DNA from: Pseudomonadota bacterium
GTDB lineage: Bacteria > Desulfobacterota > Desulfobacteria > Desulfobacterales > RPRI01
Direction: 5' to 3'
Assembly: GCA_018817425.1 (NCBI GenBank)
Contig: JAHITX010000117.1
Coordinates: forward strand, 1-64,000
Length of the DNA: 64,000 nucleotides
Positions 51,060-59,566 of the stretch are shown here, piece by piece (position 1 is the first letter of the stretch; the number at the start of each line of letters is the position of its first letter). Position numbers and translations under genes: made by a program. A model generated the notes under the pieces. The model saw only the letters and a program-made list of their open reading frames with translations. It was not told where the DNA came from and searched no databases.

Positions 51060-53189
51060 GTGGTGCAGCTAAATAATCTTAAATTATCGGGTTATAACAA
51101 AGTATTTATAATATGGTTAATCACTGTTTTAATATTTATTTCGGTCAAACAGTTATGTGCTGAAGAAACCGCAAGCCACGTTATGGATGAAATCGTTGTC
51201 ACATCAACCAATAAAAGTAAAATGATTGATATACCGGCTAGTATTTCAGTTATAACGGCTGAGGAACTATCAGAGATGGGTGCGAAAAATATTGTCGAGG
51301 CAATCAGCAAGATTCCGGGAGTCGATAATGTCAGCGCAAAAGACTCCGCTATATCCATCCGGGGTACCAAGAGTTCTATGGCCGGGGGACCCGTTATCCT
51401 CATTGATGGCGTGCCCCAGAAGATTGGTGATTACCGGTATGATGAATTCAGCTTTATCCCTGTTTCACAGATCGAAAGAATCGAGGTTCTGCGCTCTGCC
51501 GGGATTGCCTATGGGCCTGGAGCTGCCAGGGGTGTGATTAATGTTATCACTAAAAAAGGCAAAACCGGCGTCTTTAACGGTGATGTGTCGGTTTCCTACG
51601 GATCATGGAATACTCATAATGAATATGCGGGATTTTCGGGAAGCGTAAATCGGTGGGACTATTTTGTTAATACCGCAAATTACAGTACTGACGGTTATGA
51701 AGAAGAGGAAGAAGATCGTATATCCGCCCTTGTAAAGGTGGGTTACAATCTATCGGATCAAACCCGTATCGGCATCCGGGGAAATTATATCACACATGAT
51801 CAGATCACCGTTGACGGGTTTTCAAAATTCGAATGGCAGAAGGAAAATTATCGCCGGGACATTCATTTCCCCAGGAGCGAAACCGATCCGACCCTGATCT
51901 GGCACAACTCAAAGGATCAGGACATCGCAACTGCAGCTTTTGAGTTTTCCCACAAGGGCAACGGCTTGTTTATAGATTCCAACATATCCTGGACAGGTTA
52001 TGAGGAAGATTACCGCAGATCCTATGCTTTGTATACTAGCCCCACCAGCGTCTATCATGACGACAAGGAACAGGATACCTATACGGCAACACTTTCGGGG
52101 GGGTATGATTTTAACATAGGGGCAATCAGTTACACACCCTCCATTGGCTTGAACTTTGAGGATATTGAGTTTTCTAATTTTCGAATCTACCCCTATGATC
52201 CGGCAAAAGATACGGACAGTTCCATCTTTGATTTTGAAGAACGGCAATATGGCGTGTTCTGGGATAATGACTTGGTTCTTAGTGAACACTGGGGACTCAA
52301 GATCGGTGGCCGCGTCGACCGGGTTGAAATTGATTTTAAGGACCGGGTTCCGAACAAGGTGGATGAGAGCAATACAATGTATAGCTGGCTGATAGCCCCG
52401 TCCTATCGTTTCAGCGAGAAGGCTACTGTCTATATTTCAGCGGGAAGGAATTACTGGTTTCCCACGCCCCGGTATTATGCCTGGGCCGCGGAAAGCGGCG
52501 GAGATCTTAACCGGCCTGAGGATCTGAAACCGGAAAAGTCACTGACTTATGAAATCGGCTACCGTAATATGCTACATAAAACAATAAACATCAATCTGAC
52601 TACCTATTTCACAGAATATAATGATAAATTCTCCACTGTTTATAATCCCCCAGCCACAACTTCCTATGGGCAAAAGAATGTGGGGGAGGCCGAGGCAAGA
52701 GGCATTGAACTTGAGGTGGACGGACGGTTATGCCGCTACTTCGGCTATCGGCTTGCCGGAACGTATCAGAAGATTGAATGGAAATCAGGTCAGATGGTGG
52801 TATATGACCACCCGTCCAATGATAGGGTCTTTAGGGATCTGGACGGCTATCGGGTAGATCATGTTCCTGAATACAGCGGTTTGGTGGGGCTTGATTTTTA
52901 TCCCTTTGAAGGGCTCAAGCTTGGTGTAGATGTAAATTATACAGGATCTCAATATGTAGATTATTTAAACCGAATCAAATATTCATCAAAGACCACTTGT
53001 GATGCCAATATTTCCTACAAAGTGAATAACTGGAAAATCTGGGTTCTTGGCAAAAACATCTTTGACCGAAAGATAGAATATGTTTCCAACACGACCGGAA
53101 GGCTTACCGGAGCAGATGGGGAGCCCAGAAACTATTATTATATACAGGATGGTGCTTATGTTGAAGCCGGAATCAGTGTGGGTTTTTAA
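51060..53189 (+). CDS. TonB-dependent receptor of the exported-CobN operon
   Basis: A 709-aa outer-membrane receptor with signal sequence (NKVFIIWLITVLIFISVKQL, cleaved near CAEET) and TonB box DEIVVTSTN (about residue 42). The plug contains ISIRGTKSSMAGGPVILIDG and LRSAGIAYGPGAARGVINVIT, and the barrel ends VEAGISVGF. The start is GTG 51060 or the next codon GTG 51063, which has better spacing to GGAG (51053-51056). A tiny out-of-frame ORF (MKGVKWCS, ATG at about 51046) overlaps the start. The CobN gene follows after 21 bases, the receptor-chelatase order seen in hmuRS. Confidence 0.88.
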   Translation: MVQLNNLKLSGYNKVFIIWLITVLIFISVKQLCAEETASHVMDEIVVTSTNKSKMIDIPASISVITAEELSEMGAKNIVEAISKIPGVDNVSAKDSAISIRGTKSSMAGGPVILIDGVPQKIGDYRYDEFSFIPVSQIERIEVLRSAGIAYGPGAARGVINVITKKGKTGVFNGDVSVSYGSWNTHNEYAGFSGSVNRWDYFVNTANYSTDGYEEEEEDRISALVKVGYNLSDQTRIGIRGNYITHDQITVDGFSKFEWQKENYRRDIHFPRSETDPTLIWHNSKDQDIATAAFEFSHKGNGLFIDSNISWTGYEEDYRRSYALYTSPTSVYHDDKEQDTYTATLSGGYDFNIGAISYTPSIGLNFEDIEFSNFRIYPYDPAKDTDSSIFDFEERQYGVFWDNDLVLSEHWGLKIGGRVDRVEIDFKDRVPNKVDESNTMYSWLIAPSYRFSEKATVYISAGRNYWFPTPRYYAWAAESGGDLNRPEDLKPEKSLTYEIGYRNMLHKTININLTTYFTEYNDKFSTVYNPPATTSYGQKNVGEAEARGIELEVDGRLCRYFGYRLAGTYQKIEWKSGQMVVYDHPSNDRVFRDLDGYRVDHVPEYSGLVGLDFYPFEGLKLGVDVNYTGSQYVDYLNRIKYSSKTTCDANISYKVNNWKIWVLGKNIFDRKIEYVSNTTGRLTGADGEPRNYYYIQDGAYVEAGISVGF

Positions 53190-53210
53190 TGAGTATATAC
53201 TTGAATTCTT

Positions 53211-56200
53211 ATGAATTTAATTATGAAAATTAGGAAAAATATAATTATTCTGTCGGCAATACTGGTAATTGCTATTATATGTTCTGCTGATACGGCTAAT
53301 GCCGCGCGGTATGCGATAGGCTTTTTTGTAGGTGATTCTGACGCATATACTTGCTTGCAGGCAGTTAAGATGATCAATCTTCCGGAAGTGGAGATCGGAA
53401 TTTTTACTCAGGAGGACATTGATAAAAACCTGACCACAGACTTTATTAAGCGCATGGATATTGCCATAGTTGATATTATGCCTCGTCATCTTGGTAAATG
53501 GCTCATTTCCAAAAAAGCAGCAATCAATCCGGGCGTAAGGATCTATGCAGTTCGAATGTCCGGTCAGCTTAAGGATTATCTTGATGCAGGTTTTATCATG
53601 GATCAGGATGTCCGAAACTATTATAAGTTTACTTCTTCCGCCAATCTTAAAAACCTGATTCTTTTCTTATCCCAAAAGGATCTGAAATTGGCCACCCGGT
53701 TTGTCCCTGCGGTTATTCCGCCTGAAAACGGGCTCTATCATCCTGATGCTCCTGAGATATTTAAGTCCCTTGAAGATTATATTAAATGGTACCGTCAAAG
53801 CGGTCACTACCAGCCGGGCAAGTTGTGGGATCTGACTATAATATTTCCTACTTTTCCTGTTGATAATAAGCAGGCTCCTGTTAATGCCCTGATACGGGCA
53901 TATGAAAAAAACGGCATTAATACTATAACGCTCATGCGGGCCATGAAAGATTGGGATTTGGCCGTTGACCGTCTTATTTCCGCCGAACCGCTAAAAACTC
54001 ATCTTGGTTCCATTACCGGATTTACTTTCAAGTTCAGTTCCAGATTATCGGCACACACAATGGATGTGCTGAAAAAAGCCGATGTACCGGTATTTAGTCC
54101 TATTTATCTTTTCTTTTCAACCGGAGAAGAATGGATGGCATCCGAACAAGGCGTTACTCCCGCAGAAATATCACTTCAATTTGGCGTACCGGAGCTTTCC
54201 GGGTTGATAGAGCCGACCGTGATGGGAGTTAAAGAACGTGTGGCAACAGAATCCGGGAAAGTTAATGCCTACCATTACATACCGGTAACATCTCTGGTGG
54301 AAAAACAAGCCAGGCGCACGGCTTTGTGGCACAGGTTGAAACAAAAAGCAAATAAGGACAAGAAGGTAGTACTGATATACTATAACCATGGTGGCGGCAA
54401 GCAAAATATCGGGGCCAGCTATCTTAATGTATTTAATAGTATCCGGGAAATCATCAGTAATATGAAACAGGCCGGATATACTGTTGATGGCGATCTGTCG
54501 GAAGATAAAATTAAAGATCTTTTGATCAGATCGGGACGCAATATAGGTTCATGGGCACCGGATGAACTGGATAAAATGATACGGGAAGGTGAAGTGGAGT
54601 TTATTCCGTTTTTGCAGTATAAGAAATGGTTAAAAGATGTTGATAAAACATTTGCCGCAAATATTGAAAAAGATTGGGGCAGTCCCGATGATTCCGATAT
54701 CATGACCCGCAACGGCAAATTTATAATTCCCTGTATCAAGCTGGGCAATTTGATTTTAGCCCCTCAGCCTTCCAGAGGATGGAGCGATGACCCTGAGAAA
54801 CTTTTTCATAGCACTGTTTTATATCCGCATCATCAATATACGGCTTTTTATTTATGGCTTCAAAATAAAATTAAACCCGATGTCATGATAAACCTGGGTA
54901 CCCATGGCACACATGAGTGGCTGCCAGGAAAACAGGCCGGGCTCTCAGCTTCATGTCCGCCTGAGGTTCTTATCGGTGATATTCCCAGTTTGTATCCATA
55001 TATTGTTGATGATGTCGGGGAGGGTATCCAGGCCAAAAGACGGGGCCGGGGCGTGATTATCGATCATGCAACACCACCTTTTAAAAAAGGAGGTGACTAT
55101 GGAGAATACTCCAAACTGGCAGCTTTGATCAGTGAATATGAATCATCTTCTTCCGAAAAGATTCGACAGGCCAGAATGGTTCGTATTTGGGATATGGCGG
55201 TAAAACTGGGTATCGATAAAGATCTGGATATCCGAAGTCTTGATGATGATGGCATGGAAATAATCGATCATTATATCCTTGAACTTAAAACTGAAATGAT
55301 ACCTTACGGTTTGCACACTTTCGGTCTTTCTCCAACAGGAGAAGGCCTTGAAGAAACTGCAAAGGCTATTGCTTTAAAAGGTGATCAGGCTGCGGATTTC
55401 TATAAATCTCTGCTTTTGGAATGCGGTCCTTCTGAAAGAAACAGCCTTATCAGGGGTTTGCGAGGCGGCTATATTCCACCGGCATCAGGAAATGATCCGA
55501 TACGGAACCCGGAAAGTCTTCCCACCGGTAAAAACTTCTATAGTTTTGATCCGGATAAGGTTCCATCTAAAGAAGCCTGGGAGAACGGCAAAAAAGCGGC
55601 GGATCAATTGATTGACTCATACCGGAAAAAAAATAACGGAAAATATCCTGAGCAGATAGGAATAATACTCTGGTCCGTTGAAACTATAAGAGATGAGGGA
55701 ATCAACGTAGCCACAGCCTTGCGGCTATTGGGTATGAAACCGGTCTGGGATCAATGTGATAAGGTAACGGGTGTTGAGCCGGTTTTGGGAAAGCAGTTGA
55801 AAAGGCCACGGATCGATGTATTGCTTCAAATGTCGGGTCTTTTCAGAGATACGTTTCCCACGGCAGGGCTTTTGCTCGATAATGCTGTTAAACAGGCGGC
55901 GACTCTTAGTGATGTGGAAAATTTTGTTAAAAACCATACGGTCCAAATACGTAAACAACTGATAGAAAAGGGGTACACGCTAAAAGAGGCTGAGAAACTG
56001 TCCACCGTGCGGCTTTTCAGCGCAGAACCTGGGGCTTACGGAACCAAGGTAGATAACATGACAGGCTCAAGCGGTATGTGGGATAATGATAGTGTAGTTG
56101 CCGAACAGGGTTTTATCAACATGGTTTCATACGGGTATTCATCGGATATCTGGGGTAAGCCGCTTAAGGATACATACAGACAAAACCTGAAAAAAGTGGA

Positions 56201-57161
56201 TGCCACCGTTCACTCTATTTCTTCGAATCTTTATGGCTCAATGGATAATGATGATATGTTTCAATACTTAGGCGGACTTTCCATGGCTGTGCGAAAGGAA
56301 TCGGGAAAAGATCCTGAGGTGTATGTATCCATGCAGAAAACCATGGGGCAGGGACATATAGAGCCGATTTCCGCAACCATCGGCCGGGAGTTGCGCAGCC
56401 GGTACCTGAATCCCAAATGGATTGAGGGGATGAAAAAGGAAAAATATGCAGGCGCCAGGGCAATGGCGGATTTTCTGGAAAATATGTGGGGCTGGCAGGT
56501 TACCACTCCCAAAGCTATTGACAAGACAAAATGGGAACAGACGTACGAGGTTTATGTAGAAGACAAATATGGTCAGGATATTAAGGAGTTCTTCAACCGT
56601 GAAAATCCCTGGGCCTATCAATCCATGACCGCCCGTATGCTTGAAGCAGCAAGAAAAGGTTATTGGAAAGCGGATGAAAAAATCAAAAAGAAACTGGCAG
56701 CAGAATATGCGGTAAATGTAGTCGAAAAGGGCGTGGCTTGCTGCGATCATACCTGCAATAATCCAATGCTTAACCAAATGGTAGTACAGATAATATCTTT
56801 GCCGGGGGTGCTGTCTCCTGAAATAGTGGAAAAATTCAAGCTGGCTGTGGAACAGGCCGCAGGCAAAGCACTGGATCAGCAGGTCAAAGACCGCACAATA
56901 TTGATTGCCGAAATGCAAAATATATCACCGAAAGCATCTGCCGATTCGTCGTCGGATGTTGCCGTTAACAAGAAAGAGTCCGCAACTAAAACCGCTCATG
57001 GAGAAAAGCCTGTAACCGTTGAAGGGTATAAAATGGAGGATATGGATAAAGCAGATGATACAACGGATCTTACATCTTCCGGCATTCAATGGGCGGCATC
57101 ATTGTTTATTCTTCTGATCATAGTGCTGTTTGTCTGGGGATCGGGAAGAAAACACAAATAA
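53211..57161 (+). CDS. Exported, membrane-anchored CobN-type chelatase (CobN copy 4, HmuS-like)
   Basis: A 1316-aa paralogue of the 45620 protein. It has a signal peptide (MKIRKNIIILSAILVIAIIC, cleaved near ANAAR) after a possible earlier ATG, and a C-terminal span with basic end (WAASLFILLIIVLFVWGSGR). The family block NLGTHGTHEWLPGK is at about 560-573. GVACCDHTCNNP gives C1177, C1178, H1180 and C1182. The last 250 residues are nearly the same as in copy 2. Downstream genes are a multi-span protein, an ExbB-like channel and a DUF2149-like protein, the order of hmuSTUV. HmuS of Bacteroidetes is a CobN-type protein linked to anaerobic removal of iron from haem; by analogy this one may remove or exchange a metal, with cobalt the leading candidate because of riboswitch control. 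Confidence 0.9.
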   Translation: MNLIMKIRKNIIILSAILVIAIICSADTANAARYAIGFFVGDSDAYTCLQAVKMINLPEVEIGIFTQEDIDKNLTTDFIKRMDIAIVDIMPRHLGKWLISKKAAINPGVRIYAVRMSGQLKDYLDAGFIMDQDVRNYYKFTSSANLKNLILFLSQKDLKLATRFVPAVIPPENGLYHPDAPEIFKSLEDYIKWYRQSGHYQPGKLWDLTIIFPTFPVDNKQAPVNALIRAYEKNGINTITLMRAMKDWDLAVDRLISAEPLKTHLGSITGFTFKFSSRLSAHTMDVLKKADVPVFSPIYLFFSTGEEWMASEQGVTPAEISLQFGVPELSGLIEPTVMGVKERVATESGKVNAYHYIPVTSLVEKQARRTALWHRLKQKANKDKKVVLIYYNHGGGKQNIGASYLNVFNSIREIISNMKQAGYTVDGDLSEDKIKDLLIRSGRNIGSWAPDELDKMIREGEVEFIPFLQYKKWLKDVDKTFAANIEKDWGSPDDSDIMTRNGKFIIPCIKLGNLILAPQPSRGWSDDPEKLFHSTVLYPHHQYTAFYLWLQNKIKPDVMINLGTHGTHEWLPGKQAGLSASCPPEVLIGDIPSLYPYIVDDVGEGIQAKRRGRGVIIDHATPPFKKGGDYGEYSKLAALISEYESSSSEKIRQARMVRIWDMAVKLGIDKDLDIRSLDDDGMEIIDHYILELKTEMIPYGLHTFGLSPTGEGLEETAKAIALKGDQAADFYKSLLLECGPSERNSLIRGLRGGYIPPASGNDPIRNPESLPTGKNFYSFDPDKVPSKEAWENGKKAADQLIDSYRKKNNGKYPEQIGIILWSVETIRDEGINVATALRLLGMKPVWDQCDKVTGVEPVLGKQLKRPRIDVLLQMSGLFRDTFPTAGLLLDNAVKQAATLSDVENFVKNHTVQIRKQLIEKGYTLKEAEKLSTVRLFSAEPGAYGTKVDNMTGSSGMWDNDSVVAEQGFINMVSYGYSSDIWGKPLKDTYRQNLKKVDATVHSISSNLYGSMDNDDMFQYLGGLSMAVRKESGKDPEVYVSMQKTMGQGHIEPISATIGRELRSRYLNPKWIEGMKKEKYAGARAMADFLENMWGWQVTTPKAIDKTKWEQTYEVYVEDKYGQDIKEFFNRENPWAYQSMTARMLEAARKGYWKADEKIKKKLAAEYAVNVVEKGVACCDHTCNNPMLNQMVVQIISLPGVLSPEIVEKFKLAVEQAAGKALDQQVKDRTILIAEMQNISPKASADSSSDVAVNKKESATKTAHGEKPVTVEGYKMEDMDKADDTTDLTSSGIQWAASLFILLIIVLFVWGSGRKHK

Positions 57162-57173
57162 AGGAGCAGGGAA

Positions 57174-57932
57174 ATGATTTATAAGAGTTTGATTCTGGGA
57201 GTATTGTTTGGCATCGGGATATTTGCGATAAAAGGAGGCATAGGTTTATCCTATTATATGTTTCAAAAGAATTCTGTACGCAATAAAGTGGGAATGAGTT
57301 TGCTGTATGCTCTCACATATCTTTTGCTTTTTACGGTATCGGCTGTAATTTTGGAAAAAATAGATTTAATCAGGCATTTTGCGGCCATTCAAAACTTTGT
57401 TCAATCAGGGATGCTTATCCATCTTATTATGGCCGGTATGCTTATCGTATGGGGTGTAGTGCTACTGAAAAAAAACAGCGTTTCTAATAACAGCAGCAAA
57501 GGATGGCTATTGCTGGCCCTTCCTTGTCCTGTTTGTGCCACAGTGATTTTTTTTTCTCTTGGTTTTCTTATAACCTTTTTCCCTGAGTTTCCGATGAGAG
57601 TTGTTCTTTTATTGTATCTTGCCTTTATCGTAATTAATTTAATTAGTGTGCTGGTTATGGTTTATTTAAAAAAACGAAGTGATTCACAGGCTGAAAGCTT
57701 TCTTGGCGGGGCTATGATTCTAATTGCAGCCTATTTTATTCTTTCGGTAACAATCATGCCGCAATTTGCGGATGTAGATAAAATTTACCGGTTAGCTATG
57801 TATCAATCAGATTCGGCAGTTGGTCAGACAGGTCAAATCTTTCTTTACTTAATATTTATTACAGTACTTTTTCTTGGAGGCTTTGCTGCAACTACAGTAA
57901 AAACCAAAAGAATAAATGGGAGAATATCATGA
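57174..57932 (+). CDS. Multi-span membrane protein, DUF2162/HmuT-like
   Basis: A 252-aa inner-membrane protein with about seven spans. It begins MIYKSLILGVLFGIGIFAIK after Shine-Dalgarno AAAGGAG. A Cys pair in LALPCPVCATVIFFS (about residues 118-132) sits at a membrane edge and could bind a metal or haem. Proteins of this type (DUF2162, from memory) occur between CobN-like and ExbB-like genes in Bacteroidetes hmu operons and in methanogens. It is 12 bases after the CobN gene and overlaps the next gene by 4 bases. Probably a channel or scaffold of the chelatase complex. Confidence 0.75.
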   Translation: MIYKSLILGVLFGIGIFAIKGGIGLSYYMFQKNSVRNKVGMSLLYALTYLLLFTVSAVILEKIDLIRHFAAIQNFVQSGMLIHLIMAGMLIVWGVVLLKKNSVSNNSSKGWLLLALPCPVCATVIFFSLGFLITFFPEFPMRVVLLLYLAFIVINLISVLVMVYLKKRSDSQAESFLGGAMILIAAYFILSVTIMPQFADVDKIYRLAMYQSDSAVGQTGQIFLYLIFITVLFLGGFAATTVKTKRINGRIS

Positions 57933-58567
57933 TTAATCCGGGTGCTTTGGTAAAAACCTTTATATACCTTATATCTTCTTCCCTGCTATATCCTGTACTT
58001 ATCTTGCTGATGTTACTGACAGTATATGTAATTATCTATGCAGGAACTTTTTTTGCGGAATGGATTGAGCGGCTACGACTAAAAAGGTGCTCCCCGCATG
58101 ATTTTCCTGCTATTATAAAAACAGGTAATACTTCATCTTTTATTTCTCATCGTGTGAATCAATTTGTTAAAACATTAAACAAATTGAATGTAGAAGGAAA
58201 TGATACGGAAATAGCAATAGAAAACTTTTTGCAGGATACAACATTGAATGTCTGGAAATCTATGGACAGGCTGAGAATAATGGTAAGAGTGGCTCCGGCG
58301 CTGGGATTGATAGGAACCCTTATTCCAATGGGGACAGGACTGGCGGCATTAGGGCAGGGAGATATGACGAAGCTTTCCGCTGATCTTGTTATTGCTTTTA
58401 CAACAACGGTAGTAGGAATGGCTATTGGCACAGCAGCATTTTTCTTTTACACGGTAAAGCATAGATGGGTTGAAGAAGATATAAAGAATATGGAGCTTGC
58501 AACCGAGATACTTACGCAACAAACGGAGACAGTAAATTATGAAATACTTCAAAAAGCGCCGAGTTAA
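57929..58567 (+). CDS. MotA/TolQ/ExbB-like proton channel of the chelatase module (HmuU-like)
   Basis: A 212-aa protein with three spans and the proton-channel block VAPALGLIGTLIPMGTGL (about residues 114-131), followed by ADLVIAFTTTVVGMAIGTAAFF. It is separate from the ExbB of the TonB operon and from the TtpC-like protein. Its only obvious ExbD-like partner is the small DUF2149-like protein encoded by the overlapping next gene. It probably uses the proton-motive force to drive the membrane-anchored CobN, since the periplasm lacks ATP. Confidence 0.87.
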   Translation: MINPGALVKTFIYLISSSLLYPVLILLMLLTVYVIIYAGTFFAEWIERLRLKRCSPHDFPAIIKTGNTSSFISHRVNQFVKTLNKLNVEGNDTEIAIENFLQDTTLNVWKSMDRLRIMVRVAPALGLIGTLIPMGTGLAALGQGDMTKLSADLVIAFTTTVVGMAIGTAAFFFYTVKHRWVEEDIKNMELATEILTQQTETVNYEILQKAPS

Positions 58568-58898
58568 TGTAGTTGGTAAGGGTTTGGGAACTCCTGCTTT
58601 TTCAGATGATGATCCCATGACAGGTGTTGCCAATCTGTTTGATATCGGGCTTGTATTCATAGTTGGTCTTATTATGGTTCTTTTCAGTATGTATCATCTT
58701 CAGGATTTATTCAGCGAAAAATCCGAGTTAACAATATTAAAAAAAAACACCGTAAATCAGGAGATGGAAATAATCACTAAAAAAGGCAAAACAATCAAAG
58801 CTATGAAAGTAAGTAAAGAAAAGGTGGAGGGCAAAGGGGAAAGGCTGGGTATTGCATACAAACTGGAAGACGGCTCTATGGTTTATGTGCCGGAGTAG
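58539..58898 (+). CDS. DUF2149-like ExbD-type partner protein (HmuV-like)
   Basis: A 119-aa protein with one membrane span near residues 30-50 (NLFDIGLVFIVGLIMVLFSM, with an Asp inside the span as in ExbD) and a periplasmic region ending in a beta-rich segment (GERLGIAYKLEDGSMVYVPE). It overlaps the ExbB-like gene by 29 bases. The size, single span with Asp and position next to ExbB-like support an ExbD-like role in proton use. The family assignment to DUF2149 is from memory. Confidence 0.8.
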   Translation: MKYFKKRRVNVVGKGLGTPAFSDDDPMTGVANLFDIGLVFIVGLIMVLFSMYHLQDLFSEKSELTILKKNTVNQEMEIITKKGKTIKAMKVSKEKVEGKGERLGIAYKLEDGSMVYVPE

Positions 58899-58933
58899 AA
58901 AGTAAAGTCATAATAAAACAAAAGGAGAAAACC

Positions 58934-59107
58934 ATGTATTTGTATTGGCGCATACAGCAGGATTTGAGTTGTCTCGGGGAGGTTATACGATTTATTGATC
59001 CTTCTTTTATCAGATGCCACAAAATTTGGCGAAAGCGCAATATGGCAGGATTGGCCCTTGCGGAAGATTATGAACCGAAAGAGTTTCTGTGGACATATTT
59101 AAATTGA
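58934..59107 (+). CDS. 57-aa protein, paralogue of the one at 3436
   Basis: Begins MYLYWRIQQDLSCLGEVIRF and ends KEFLWTYLN. It aligns without gaps to the product of 3436-3609, with invariant C13 and C28, DPSFIRC and ALAED. Shine-Dalgarno AAAGGAG lies six bases upstream. It is 35 bases after the DUF2149-like gene, the last gene of the operon, and 22 bases before the TTGACA of the next promoter. There is no signal peptide or membrane span, so it should be cytosolic. The abundance of Trp and Tyr and two fixed Cys suggests a small metal- or tetrapyrrole-binding protein, or a subunit of a complex. No known family is recognised. Confidence 0.85.
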   Translation: MYLYWRIQQDLSCLGEVIRFIDPSFIRCHKIWRKRNMAGLALAEDYEPKEFLWTYLN

Positions 59108-59129
59108 AAATTCCTGTTGAAAATTTATC

Positions 59130-59159
59130 TTGACAAGAATCCTTATTAATTCTTATTAA
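59130..59159 (+). promoter_or_regulatory. Promoter of riboswitch 7
   Basis: TTGACA at 59130-59135 and TATTAA at 59154-59159 with an 18-base spacer, 16 bases before the aptamer. Confidence 0.7.
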
Positions 59160-59175
59160 TAGGCAATAAATATAA

Positions 59176-59506
59176 ATCCAGGTGCTTTAATAGCATAAGG
59201 CGGTATGTGTTAAATACCACCCTACATTATATATCGTAGGGCGGGGTTTTACAACCCGCCGGAACAGGGAACCCCGTGTAATTCGGGGGCGGGCCCGCCG
59301 CTGTAATCGGGGACAAAGGCTGTAAGATACCACTGTTACGAATAATCGTGATGGGAAGGTGCAGCCGGATGAATGATCCGAGAGTCAGAAGACCTGCCTG
59401 GATGTTTGCGTGTTTTTTACGGACAAGAGAGCACTGCAAGGATCATGAGGAAAAAAATGGGATTCCCCGGATTGATTAACATCGGTCCGGGGATTTTTTT
59501 TTTGTT
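59176..59506 (+). promoter_or_regulatory. Cobalamin riboswitch 7 with terminator
   Basis: The aptamer (59176-59407) has ATCCAGGTGC, AACAGGGAACCCC, GGGCCCGCCGCTGTAATCGGGG, ACCACTG, ATGGGAAGG and CAGAAGACCTGCC. It is closed by CCTGGAT: the C in the 5' strand is matched by a G in the 3' strand, a compensatory change relative to ATTCAGG/CCTGAAT of the others, which supports the P1 stem. A terminator at 59464-59493 is followed by more than ten T. It carries the palindromic repeat at 59199-59260. It controls cobalt import and corrin synthesis genes. Confidence 0.93.
59199..59260 (+). repeat. Triple-hairpin palindromic repeat inside riboswitch 7
   Basis: Same site and same order of stems as at 1478 and 42889: GGCGGTAT/ATACCACC, CCCTAC/GTAGGG, GGCGGGG/CCCGCC. 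It is more diverged in sequence but keeps the hairpins, partly through paired changes. Confidence 0.7.
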
Positions 59507-59566
59507 TTTTTTGGGGTCATCCCCCAAAAGGTTACTACTATCAACTTTTTAACAGGAGAACTGCTT

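Noticed and set aside
51046-51072. Tiny ORF MKGVKWCS overlapping the receptor start at 51060
   Set aside because: It could be a leader peptide, but it contains the receptor's own Shine-Dalgarno and is not similar to the MKTGAF stump, so it is probably chance.
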